8,387 nucleotides of DNA, from assembly GCA_030823965.1 (NCBI GenBank), contig JAVBYP010000192.1, positions 1 through 8,387 of the forward strand, given 5' to 3'. Numbering within the stretch: position 1 is the stretch's first letter; every line of letters begins with the position of its first letter. This document shows, piece after piece, positions 1 through 5,791 of the stretch. Source of the stretch: Sideroxydans sp. Its GTDB lineage: Bacteria > Pseudomonadota > Gammaproteobacteria > Burkholderiales > Gallionellaceae. The position numbers and the translations under genes are program-made. The notes below the pieces were generated by a model. The model worked only from the letters and a program-made list of their open reading frames with translations, made no database searches and had not been told where the DNA came from.

Positions 1-1045
1 CCAATGCTTTCTTAGCATCGGGCGCAAACAGATCTGCACCGACCACCTGAGCTAATGGAGTATGTGCATTCACGGCCAACCCTCCTAGCATGATCGCCGG
101 TACTTTCTCAGCGAAAGTCATATGGAGACTCTTGATGGTTGATTTGGCTACTTGCAGATGCTCTGCGATCGACACAGACAGGCAGATCAAATGTGGTTCG
201 AATGCCCGCGTTCTTTCAATCAGGTCTTGTGATGACACATCCTTACCTAAAAACAGCACTTCCCAACCATTCAACTCGAAAGCATCTGCAACGATGCGGA
301 TACCGACCGCATGGTTGTTACCTTTCACACAGGCACAGATGACTTTTTTTCCATTCGGAACGCCACGTTTGGTTCGGGTGAATTCCTGTGCCATAAGGGT
401 TATGGCCGTTGAGGTAGCCAGATGCTCCTGTGCGACAGTGACTTTGTTCTGTTGCCAATCTCTTCCCACTTGATAGAGCGCCGGCTGCACCAAATGCAAT
501 TCGATCTCTAGCAAGCTATTCCCCTCAGCAGTGCGTTTATCAAAGATCTCTTTCGCACTTCGCAGGTCGCCCTTCAACAAGGCTTTCTCAAGATCGACAT
601 ATTCAGGCCAAGCTACTGGCATGTGCTCATCGATTCCTGACGCGACCCTCTGCTTTGAGATCACATCTGCCTTTGCTGACCTTAAGAGCGCAGCGATCGT
701 AGCTCCTTGCTCATTTCCCATTTCCGCCTCAAAGCACTCAGCAAGCCAGTCGAGCATGGTGAGCACATGCTGCGCTGAGACACCTCGTGTAGTCAGCACC
801 TCTGTGAGCCAGAACAGATAATCAACAAATGGCTTGATATAGCCGAATTCAAGCGCAGGTCGCAGAAAGTCCAAGGTGTAGCCTATGTCTTCACGTGTCG
901 CTTCAACACCCCTTGCTCCAAACGTCGGAAGCAGGTCAGGATAGACCTCATAGAAGCGCTTGCACACTTGGTCAATCGCCACCTCACGAACCTTCAAGAA
1001 CGCTTGAATGTCCGTTTCTGAAAATTGGGTCGAACGGTGGCTCAT
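1..1045 (-). CDS. Cobalamin-binding sensor-like protein (C-terminus outside window)
   Basis: The visible 348 residues show an N-terminal helical domain (about 10-110) that I do not recognise, then a cobalamin-binding pair: a helical cap (about 150-225) and a Rossmann-like B12 domain (about 233-348). The cap carries W197, nine residues, then E207-H208, the Wx9EH pattern known from adenosylcobalamin photoreceptors of the CarH type. The B12 domain has GNNHAVG (242-248), where H245 matches the cobalt-ligand histidine of DxHxxG but the Asp is Asn; a GG pair follows at 321-322. No MerR DNA-binding domain is present, and Q198 replaces the second histidine that CarH uses after light. The ATG at 1045 is the first possible start because an in-frame TAG (the stop of the preceding gene) lies four codons upstream; no Shine-Dalgarno is evident. 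It probably senses cobalamin, light or redox and passes the signal to a partner. The ligand and output are inferred. The gene continues beyond base 1. Confidence 0.8.
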   Translation of the reverse strand, partial: MSHRSTQFSETDIQAFLKVREVAIDQVCKRFYEVYPDLLPTFGARGVEATREDIGYTLDFLRPALEFGYIKPFVDYLFWLTEVLTTRGVSAQHVLTMLDWLAECFEAEMGNEQGATIAALLRSAKADVISKQRVASGIDEHMPVAWPEYVDLEKALLKGDLRSAKEIFDKRTAEGNSLLEIELHLVQPALYQVGRDWQQNKVTVAQEHLATSTAITLMAQEFTRTKRGVPNGKKVICACVKGNNHAVGIRIVADAFELNGWEVLFLGKDVSSQDLIERTRAFEPHLICLSVSIAEHLQVAKSTIKSLHMTFAEKVPAIMLGGLAVNAHTPLAQVVGADLFAPDAKKAL

Positions 1046-1054
1046 TGGGTAGAT

Positions 1055-1354
1055 CTATTCGCAGACTTTTTCTAAGAAGGTGACCTTCGACGTCCCAGGA
1101 ACCAACTTGAGCCCTTTGGGCATCAGATTGTGCGATTCGCGATAAGCGTGGCTATGGTGCCAATCAGAATAGGATCTCTCATCCACCCACCATGTCATCA
1201 ACCAGAATTCATCGGAGTTGTTCTGCGGCCTAAGCACTTCCATCTTTTTGTAGCCGGGTGCGTTGTCCACAAGATGTGGACGAGACAAAAATGCATTGAG
1301 CACTTCATCTCCCATGCCTGGCATTACAGTGAATTGACTCAGTGCGATGAACAT
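1055..1354 (-). CDS. ABM-fold protein, IsdG/HmoA-like
   Basis: This 99-residue protein fits the antibiotic biosynthesis monooxygenase (ABM) fold, usually about 100 residues and dimeric. Its core WW-VDERSYSDWHHSHAYRESH (55-75) matches the WxSxxxxxxWxxSxxxxxxH pattern of IsdG/HmoA-type haem-degrading enzymes. W65 and H75 have the ten-residue spacing of the IsdG catalytic Trp and haem-ligand His. The third IsdG residue, an Asn near residue 7, aligns here with S6 (FIALSQFTV), so the haem-oxygenase chemistry may be altered or absent. No signal peptide or membrane segment is seen, so it is likely cytoplasmic. The cobalamin-binding gene starts 9 bases after the stop, which suggests co-transcription. 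A possible sigma70 promoter lies just upstream; the ribosome binding site is weak. An ABM enzyme acting on a non-haem substrate is the main alternative. Confidence 0.75.
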   Translation of the reverse strand: MFIALSQFTVMPGMGDEVLNAFLSRPHLVDNAPGYKKMEVLRPQNNSDEFWLMTWWVDERSYSDWHHSHAYRESHNLMPKGLKLVPGTSKVTFLEKVCE

Positions 1355-1386
1355 TGGAACGGCTCAAATATCGTGGTTGTGAATAG

Positions 1387-1415
1387 ATATTATCGAACTT
1401 TCACTGCGAATCCAA
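1387..1415 (-). promoter_or_regulatory. Possible sigma70 promoter for the ABM/B12 pair
   Basis: On the minus strand TTGGAT (1415-1410) is followed after 17 bases by TAATAT (1392-1387), placing a start about 25 bases before the ATG at 1354. An overlapping GATAAT (1394-1389) matches the -10 consensus better, at 15-base spacing. Matches are partial, so this is only a candidate. The rest of the 146-base gap (1355-1500) shows no clear terminator for the kinase gene. Confidence 0.3.
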
Positions 1416-1500
1416 CTTGCGGCGACCTGAATATTGATGGGGTTATTTCAAGCCCACTACTTAAACACGACCACAACGACTCGAGATATTGCACATGCCA

Positions 1501-2811
1501 CTACTTCAAGATACTCAAGCGCGCTTCAGTACCACCGCCGACACGTGGCAATAATTCAACAATCCATCCATTGGCATCGCAAAGTTGGCGCGTGATAGCT
1601 AGGCCCAGGCCCGTACCCCCCGTCGCATGACTGCGCGAGGATTCCAAGCGATAGAAGGGGCGGAACACTTTCTCTGCTTCCGACGCGGGGATGCCGGGCC
1701 CTCTATCCAAGATACGCACGATGGTGGATGTCTCGTTCGCTTCCAATTCCATCTCGATGGGACTTCCTGCTCCATAACGATGGGCATTGCCGAGCAGGTT
1801 GCTCAGGACGCGACGTAGCGAGACTGGGCCGACCGAACGTAGGACATGTCCCGTTGCTTGCCATTCGATCTGCGCGCCTTGCTCTCTCATATCTTCCGCC
1901 AGCTCTTGCAGCAGGCCGGTGATGTCGATCTGTTCGGCAGCCTCCTTTTGCATGTCACGACTCAATGCCAAGAACTCGCCGATGAGCCGATCCATATATT
2001 CGATGTCATGCTGAAGACGTGCGATCTGCTTTGGGTCAGTGTCTTGCGGCAACATCTCGATCGCCAGCCGCATCCTTGCCAGCGGTGTGCGCAAGTCGTG
2101 GGAGATCCCCGCCAACATGACGGTGCGGTTGGCCATCAGTTCGCGCACTTGGAACGCCATCTGATTAAAGGTGCGCGCCAGACCCGATAACTCTTCGATA
2201 TTCGTGTGCGGAAGTGACTCTGGTAGCTCGCCCGCACCAATGCGCTTTGCCGACAACGACAGTTCGGAGAGCGGTTCGGAGATGCGTCGCGCCAGCACGA
2301 ATGCGGTGAACAATGTCAGTACGACCATAGAGACCAATGCCCACAACAACATCTTTGGCGGATCGATGTTCATGCGCTCTTTAGGGAATCCGATCCGGAT
2401 CAACCTGCCTCCGGTCGGTATCTCTGCCCAGAACCAAGTGGTATCCACCTGCGTCACTTTGACAGAGATCGGCACCCCCGTCCGCGCGGAAAGGGCTGCA
2501 TCCAACAGATTCAGATACGGAAAGAAATCCTCTCTTGGCGGGAGCGGTGCGACATCATCGAACAACATGAATCGATGCTTGCGTATCAATTCCAATTCGA
2601 GATCCTTACGTGTCTCGGGAGGCAGTTCCACCCAAGTCTGGGCAGACAACACCAGCAAGGCAGAAAGATCGTCGGCAGAACGTTTTGCCATGGGCAGCAT
2701 GACGTAGTTCACTGTGGCGGCGATCAAGATGAACTGGAACAGGAACAGCGCGAGGGCGACCGTCGTGGCCGTACTGCGTAGCAATGAGCGGGAAGCTTTC
2801 TCGCTTGCCAT
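1501..2811 (-). CDS. envZ: EnvZ-like sensor histidine kinase
   Basis: A 436-residue membrane kinase of the EnvZ class. Transmembrane segment 1 is about 17-40, a periplasmic sensor region about 41-153, transmembrane segment 2 about 154-174, and HAMP about 174-227. The H-box GISHDLRTPLARMRLAIEM places the phospho-accepting histidine at H238 and closely resembles EnvZ (SHDLRTPLTRIRLATEM). The ATPase domain has an N-box (NLLGNAHRYG, 338-347), a G1 box (DRGPGIP, 369-375), an F-box (FRPFYRL, 383-389) and a G2 box (GGTGLGLAI, 398-406), so it looks active. The length is near that of E. coli EnvZ (450). It autophosphorylates and then phosphorylates, or dephosphorylates, the regulator encoded immediately upstream. 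The ATG is two bases after the regulator's TAG and is served by GGGAG (2822-2818) inside the end of that gene, which points to translational coupling. The signal cannot be read from sequence. EnvZ-like is firm; strict orthology is inferred. Confidence 0.92.
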   Translation of the reverse strand: MASEKASRSLLRSTATTVALALFLFQFILIAATVNYVMLPMAKRSADDLSALLVLSAQTWVELPPETRKDLELELIRKHRFMLFDDVAPLPPREDFFPYLNLLDAALSARTGVPISVKVTQVDTTWFWAEIPTGGRLIRIGFPKERMNIDPPKMLLWALVSMVVLTLFTAFVLARRISEPLSELSLSAKRIGAGELPESLPHTNIEELSGLARTFNQMAFQVRELMANRTVMLAGISHDLRTPLARMRLAIEMLPQDTDPKQIARLQHDIEYMDRLIGEFLALSRDMQKEAAEQIDITGLLQELAEDMREQGAQIEWQATGHVLRSVGPVSLRRVLSNLLGNAHRYGAGSPIEMELEANETSTIVRILDRGPGIPASEAEKVFRPFYRLESSRSHATGGTGLGLAITRQLCDANGWIVELLPRVGGGTEARLSILK

Positions 2812-2813
2812 GA

Positions 2814-3518
2814 CTAGCTCCCAGGTACGAACAGGTAACCTTCACCCCAAACGGTGCGGATGTATTCAGGGGCGCTGGCATCCTTCTCTATCTTGCGGCG
2901 CAGTCGCGTCACGCGCACATCGATGCTGCGATCGAATGGAGAACGTTCATATCCCTTCAACATGTCCATGATGTTGTCCCGACTCAAGACCCGATTCGGA
3001 TGCTCGACGAAGATACGCAATAGATTGAACTCGCCTGCCGTCAACGGGATGTTCACGGCGCCCTGATGCAGGTCACGTGAATCCATATTGAGCAGGAATG
3101 TGCCAAAACGATGTTCTTCTGGTTTGCTTGTCTCGCTAGGCTTGTTCGTCTTGTCATTACGTCTTAACAAAGCACGGATGCGCGCCAACAGTTCACGCGG
3201 ATTGAAAGGCTTGGCCAGATAGTCGTCCGCCCCCACCTCCAAGCCGATGATGCGATCCACATCCTCCCCTCGCGCCGAGAGCATGAGGATAGGCAAGTCA
3301 CCTTTAGCGCGCAATCTGCGTGCTAGCGACAATCCATCCTCTCCGGGTAACATCAGATCGAGAATGACGATATCTGCCGCTTGCTTCGCCAAGTGGGCAT
3401 CCATGCTCACTCCATCAGCGACCGTAGCGACTTGATAACCTTGTGCAGACAGATACTCCTGCAACAGCTCACGTAGTCCCGCATCGTCATCAACGACCAA
3501 TATTCGTTTGTCATCCAT
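2814..3518 (-). CDS. ompR: OmpR-family response regulator
   Basis: A 234-residue DNA-binding response regulator. The receiver domain (about 4-115) has the acidic pair D10-D11 (and D12), phospho-acceptor D54 in LDLMLPGEDGLS, S81, and K103 in LAKPFNPRELLARIRA. A linker (about 118-135) leads to a winged-helix domain (about 136-232) containing RSIDVRVTRLRRKIE and ending in TVWGEGYLFVP. The match to E. coli OmpR over PGEDGLS, GLE-GADDY-KPFNPRELLARIRA and the C-terminus is strong, which is why I prefer OmpR to RstA or PhoB. It is the first gene of the operon with the EnvZ-like kinase. The start at VVDDD-minus-8 fits the family, yet no Shine-Dalgarno precedes it and a TATAGT box sits only 7 bases before the ATG. 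It diverges from three envelope-protein genes, which are its likely targets. Confidence 0.94.
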   Translation of the reverse strand: MDDKRILVVDDDAGLRELLQEYLSAQGYQVATVADGVSMDAHLAKQAADIVILDLMLPGEDGLSLARRLRAKGDLPILMLSARGEDVDRIIGLEVGADDYLAKPFNPRELLARIRALLRRNDKTNKPSETSKPEEHRFGTFLLNMDSRDLHQGAVNIPLTAGEFNLLRIFVEHPNRVLSRDNIMDMLKGYERSPFDRSIDVRVTRLRRKIEKDASAPEYIRTVWGEGYLFVPGS

Positions 3519-3525
3519 AGGGTTA

Positions 3526-3531
3526 ACTATA
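3526..3531 (-). promoter_or_regulatory. Possible -10 box of the ompR-envZ operon
   Basis: TATAGT on the minus strand (five of six consensus bases) lies 7 bases upstream of the ompR ATG. No convincing -35 lies at 16-18 bases, as is common for activator-dependent promoters. If used, transcription would begin at or within a base or two of the ATG, giving a leaderless message, consistent with the missing Shine-Dalgarno. Low certainty. Confidence 0.25.
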
Positions 3532-3559
3532 CCCGATGGTGAATCTCAAAACTCTCTCA

Positions 3560-3574
3560 GTAACACATCGTTAC
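3560..3574. promoter_or_regulatory. GTAAC-N5-GTTAC palindrome, candidate regulator operator
   Basis: A perfect 5-base inverted repeat, GTAAC ACATC GTTAC, lies between the divergent ompR operon and the secreted-protein genes. The segment AACACATCGTTACA agrees at 10 of 12 defined positions with the RstA box as I recall it (TACATNTNGTTACA), a site of an OmpR-family regulator. Another GTAAC occurs at 3602-3606, 42 bases (about four helical turns) away on the same face. The palindrome is read directly; binding by the neighbouring OmpR-type regulator is inferred. Confidence 0.45.
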
Positions 3575-3670
3575 AAATTGATGCAGACCGGAAATTCCTT
3601 GGTAACGCCTCAAGCGCACTATGCACTCGTCAGGCAAGCAACCTGATCTTGTTCAAACACTCAATACTTA

Positions 3671-3674
3671 GGAG
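3671..3674 (+). promoter_or_regulatory. Ribosome binding site of first secreted protein
   Basis: GGAG, six bases before the ATG at 3681, supports this start. No strong sigma70 promoter is seen between the palindrome and this site. Confidence 0.6.
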
Positions 3675-3680
3675 ATCATC

Positions 3681-4025
3681 ATGAAAACGAAATCAATGCT
3701 TCTTAACACTTTATTGGCAATGGGCTTGGTCGCTGCAGGTGCTTCATTCGCAGCCGACACCCCTGTCACTCCCGTACAAGATCCAGCGACAGTGCGCGAG
3801 CAACATCGTGCTGAGACCGCAAACATGACACAAGAGCAACGCGAAGCCTATCGCGCAGAGAAGCAAGCAGAGATGACCGCAGAACAACGTGCGGCGATGC
3901 GCGCCTCCGGCGGGAATGCGAACAAAGGCAAGGGCACCAAGGCACGTGACGGCTCTGCCTCTGGTTCACAACGCGGCGCCAGCGGCGCACAAGGTGGCGG
4001 AGCAGGACAAGGCAAGGGACGCTGA
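3681..4025 (+). CDS. Small secreted protein with MTxEQRxAxRAx repeats and Gly-rich tail
   Basis: I do not recognise a named family. The 114-residue product starts with a typical Sec signal peptide (K2-K4, hydrophobic 6-20, likely cleavage after ASFA at residue 24) and has no lipobox cysteine. The mature part has a Pro/Thr-rich start and a charged helical segment with a tandem repeat of 16-residue period: MTQEQREAYRAEKQAE (49-64), then MTAEQRAAMRAS (65-76). Its tail (77-114) is low-complexity Gly, Ala, Ser, Lys and Arg, ending GAGQGKGR, and is probably disordered and basic. It is likely periplasmic or exported. It heads a plus-strand cluster with a second protein of the same plan and an outer membrane barrel, diverging from ompR-envZ. 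Roles such as envelope stress chaperone, polyanion or metal binding, or surface adhesion are possible but unproven. The reading frame and export are well supported; the function is unknown. Confidence 0.75.
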   Translation: MKTKSMLLNTLLAMGLVAAGASFAADTPVTPVQDPATVREQHRAETANMTQEQREAYRAEKQAEMTAEQRAAMRASGGNANKGKGTKARDGSASGSQRGASGAQGGGAGQGKGR

Positions 4026-4038
4026 GTCCGCTAGCGAC

Positions 4039-4073
4039 AGCCCGCACTGACTCTTACGACATTGCGGGCTTTT
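4039..4073 (+). terminator. Intrinsic terminator or attenuator between the two secreted-protein genes
   Basis: AGCCCGCA (4039-4046) pairs perfectly with TGCGGGCT (4063-4070), a GC-rich 8-base stem with a 16-base loop, running into TTTT (4070-4073). It lies 13 bases after the first gene's stop and 18 bases before the next gene. Since the next gene has no evident promoter of its own, it may act as a partial terminator that keeps the first protein more abundant. Confidence 0.75.
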
Positions 4074-4082
4074 AATATAAGT

Positions 4083-4086
4083 GAGG
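4083..4086 (+). promoter_or_regulatory. Ribosome binding site fixing the start at 4092
   Basis: GAGG, five bases before the ATG at 4092, selects that codon over an in-frame ATG at 4062. The upstream ATG lies inside the terminator hairpin and would place ten extra residues before the signal peptide. Confidence 0.6.
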
Positions 4087-4091
4087 ATCAC

Positions 4092-4439
4092 ATGCGCGAT
4101 TCAAAATCCCTTCTCATCACCCTGTCGCTACTCTTGACACTGGGTATCTCGACTGCCAGCGCGGAAGTGCGGGATGCTTCCGCGCTGGTGCCCAGTCACA
4201 CGATGACACCACAAGAGTATGAAGCGTACCGCGCACAACTGCATCGTCAGATCGAGCAAGCTAACCCATCTCTACAAAACAACGCGGAGAAGCCAAAGGA
4301 TGAGAATTCATCTGCGCTCCCTACCGATGACAAGGCGCGCAGTGGTTATGGACAAGGGTATCGCGCTCGAGCAGAACGCAATGCATCCCGCATGGATAGT
4401 AGAGGCGCAGCACATAGAGGTGGCGGCCGTGGCCGCTGA
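4092..4439 (+). CDS. Small secreted protein, same plan as the upstream gene
   Basis: No named family recognised. The 115-residue product has a Sec signal peptide (basic K5, hydrophobic 7-19, likely cleavage after TASA at residue 24) and no cysteine. The mature part holds MTPQEYEAYRAQLHRQIEQ (38-56), which lines up with MTQEQREAYRAEKQAE of the preceding gene. An Asn/Lys/Glu-rich spacer follows, then an Arg/Gly-rich basic tail from about 82, ending RGGGRGR. It carries the motif once, whereas its neighbour carries it twice, so the two look like diverged paralogues or partners with a common architecture. The MTPxExxAYRxx motif recurs in betaproteobacterial secreted proteins as far as I recall, without a known role. 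It lies downstream of the hairpin at 4039-4073 and 18 bases before the barrel gene, so it is probably in one transcript with the barrel gene. Function unknown. Confidence 0.75.
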   Translation: MRDSKSLLITLSLLLTLGISTASAEVRDASALVPSHTMTPQEYEAYRAQLHRQIEQANPSLQNNAEKPKDENSSALPTDDKARSGYGQGYRARAERNASRMDSRGAAHRGGGRGR

Positions 4440-4445
4440 TATAAC

Positions 4446-4451
4446 AAGGAG
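4446..4451 (+). promoter_or_regulatory. Strong ribosome binding site of the beta-barrel gene
   Basis: AAGGAG lies six bases before the ATG at 4458, the best Shine-Dalgarno in the window, which suggests high translation of the outer membrane protein. Confidence 0.75.
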
Positions 4452-4457
4452 AATGGT

Positions 4458-5258
4458 ATGAAACGTAAAGACATCCAGATGATGGTCGCAACGATGTTCG
4501 CTGCATCACTAGTCTCGGCCGTAGCACACGCAGATGATGAGTCGTATCTCACATTGAGCACTGGCTTTGATTACAGCACAGGCAAATATGGCACCACCGC
4601 GACCACCAACACGACCTCCATCCCCGTCACCGCCAACTACGAGAGGGGTGATTGGTCACTCAGATTGACCGTACCTTATCTCATCGTGACAGGGGAAGGT
4701 GATGTCACCGTCAGCGGTAGAACTGGCGGTCGACGTGCTACGACGACCACCACCACGACTACGACAAAGACCCGCACCACCCAAACAGGCTTAGGCGATA
4801 TCGTCACCATGGCGAGCTACGATCTTTATATGAATGATGATGCGGATACCGGCTTGGGCCTGACCGGCCGCATCAAATTCGGCACCGCGAACAAATCTTT
4901 CGGGACGGGCTTGAATGATTATTCGCTACAGTTGTATTCCTACACTCAGATCGGCGACCTGTCCCCCAGCCTCTCCATCGGCTACGAAGTGGTTGGTAGT
5001 TCTAGTACGACACCGATGAGCAACGTATTCTTTGGCGCGATCGGCACCAGCTACAGTCTGAGCGACGCCACCAGCATCGGCGTGGATTATCGCTACGCAC
5101 AGCAAGCCTCTGTGACAGGTAGCGAGCAAAAGGATGCCTCGATCTATGCGAGTCATCGCCTGAGCGACGACCTCTATTTACGCGGTTATGTGATGCAGGG
5201 ATTCACCGACAGTAGCGCAGATAACGGGGTTGGACTTTCAGTGTCTTTGACGTACTAA
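4458..5258 (+). CDS. Outer membrane beta-barrel protein with poly-threonine loop
   Basis: A 266-residue outer membrane protein. A signal peptide (basic MKRK, hydrophobic 8-22, likely cleavage after AHA at residue 25) precedes repeated amphipathic strands such as SLRLTVPYLIV (67-77), LGLTGRIKFGTA and YSLQLYSYTQI. It ends SVSLTY with an aromatic last residue, the usual signal for BAM-assisted insertion. The size and strand pattern suggest a barrel of about 10-12 strands, reminiscent of the putative transporter family PF13557; I cannot fix the family. A low-complexity insert at about 78-110 holds nine consecutive threonines (95-103; bases 4740-4766) followed by KTRTTQT, so a Thr/Arg/Lys-rich loop lies between two strands. 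It is the last gene of the cluster diverging from ompR-envZ, and outer membrane proteins are the classic targets of that pair. The transported substrate, if any, is unknown. Confidence 0.85.
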   Translation: MKRKDIQMMVATMFAASLVSAVAHADDESYLTLSTGFDYSTGKYGTTATTNTTSIPVTANYERGDWSLRLTVPYLIVTGEGDVTVSGRTGGRRATTTTTTTTTKTRTTQTGLGDIVTMASYDLYMNDDADTGLGLTGRIKFGTANKSFGTGLNDYSLQLYSYTQIGDLSPSLSIGYEVVGSSSTTPMSNVFFGAIGTSYSLSDATSIGVDYRYAQQASVTGSEQKDASIYASHRLSDDLYLRGYVMQGFTDSSADNGVGLSVSLTY

Positions 5259-5322
5259 TAAATTGACGAGGAGTTAGGATAACCGCTCGATGAAGCGATG
5301 GTGATGGATTCACTCAGAAAAA
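5259..5322. other. Convergent gap without clear terminator
   Basis: The 64 bases between the converging barrel and hemerythrin genes hold only a weak 4-base hairpin (CGCT...AGCG, near 5284-5296) and no T-run. I see no terminator for either strand and no gene. Confidence 0.5.
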
Positions 5323-5748
5323 CTATCTAGGATCGAAGGCAGGGGAGAGCCGCTGAAGAACCGGCTTCATTAATAGATCTTCTTTTATGACATGATCGAT
5401 AAGCCATGTTCTCAAGAATTGAGAAAAGTCCTCTGTCGCTTCTGATGACCAATCCGATCCCGCCACATCAAATTTCGCTCTCATCTGATCTAGTCGTGTC
5501 ATCAACGATTTATGAGAAAGATTCAAGTTCGGCACCTGAGTATATCCAGCAGCTTGTGCGATCTTTTCTTCTCTTTCGAAATGAAGTAACGAGTATCGCG
5601 TCAGCTCTTCTAGCTCTGCGGTCAACTCATGTCGATTCTTTTCCAACATACTCTTTTCGATCCTATTAAGGATGTCGAAAAGATGTTTGTGATCCGAATC
5701 GATCACGTTATTCCCGACACTTAATTGTTCACGCCAGCTTATAGCCAT
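5323..5748 (-). CDS. Bacteriohemerythrin with one iron ligand replaced
   Basis: A 141-residue single-domain hemerythrin, a four-helix bundle that normally binds O2 at a di-iron centre. Ligands seen are H20 in DSDHKHLFD, H56 and E60 in HFEREE, H79 in LSHKSL, and H119 plus D124 in WLIDHVIKED. The usual HxxxH pair of helix 3 should place a histidine at residue 75, but the codon is TTG (Leu) in VPNLNLSHKSL, so six of seven ligands remain. O2 binding may be changed, or the site may hold one iron or react differently. It has no signal peptide and no methyl-acceptor domain, so it is a soluble cytoplasmic protein for O2 storage, delivery or sensing. It is alone on its strand here, with its own candidate promoter (5764-5791) and a 22-base palindrome upstream. 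Family assignment is firm; activity is uncertain. Confidence 0.9.
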   Translation of the reverse strand: MAISWREQLSVGNNVIDSDHKHLFDILNRIEKSMLEKNRHELTAELEELTRYSLLHFEREEKIAQAAGYTQVPNLNLSHKSLMTRLDQMRAKFDVAGSDWSSEATEDFSQFLRTWLIDHVIKEDLLMKPVLQRLSPAFDPR

Positions 5749-5763
5749 ATATATACCTATTTA

Positions 5764-5791
5764 ATTATCTGCGGAGAGCGAACTATCTCAA
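5764..5791 (-). promoter_or_regulatory. Candidate sigma70 promoter of the hemerythrin gene
   Basis: On the minus strand TTGAGA (5791-5786) and GATAAT (5769-5764), each five of six consensus bases, are 16 bases apart. The predicted start near 5757 leaves a leader of only about 9 bases, which is short for the weak AGG site before the ATG. A 12-base palindrome, CTCAATATTGAG (5787-5798), overlaps the -35 box and could be a repressor site. Confidence 0.45.

Noticed and set aside
1420..1500. Terminator after the kinase gene
   Set aside because: Only a short TGGG/CCCA pairing without a T-run is seen, too weak to annotate.
1130..1630. Plus-strand open frame of 166 codons across the ABM gene and the kinase end
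   Set aside because: It is antisense to two clearly homologous genes, spans their intergenic gap, and has low-complexity Cys/His/Pro content with no recognisable domain or ribosome binding site.
4062..4091. Upstream ATG at 4062 for the second secreted protein
   Set aside because: It sits in the terminator hairpin and would put ten extra residues before a good signal peptide; GAGG serves 4092.
5290..5304. ATG after a GAGGAG-like site downstream of the barrel gene
   Set aside because: The frame ends after four codons (MKRW, stop) and the spacing from the site is too long.
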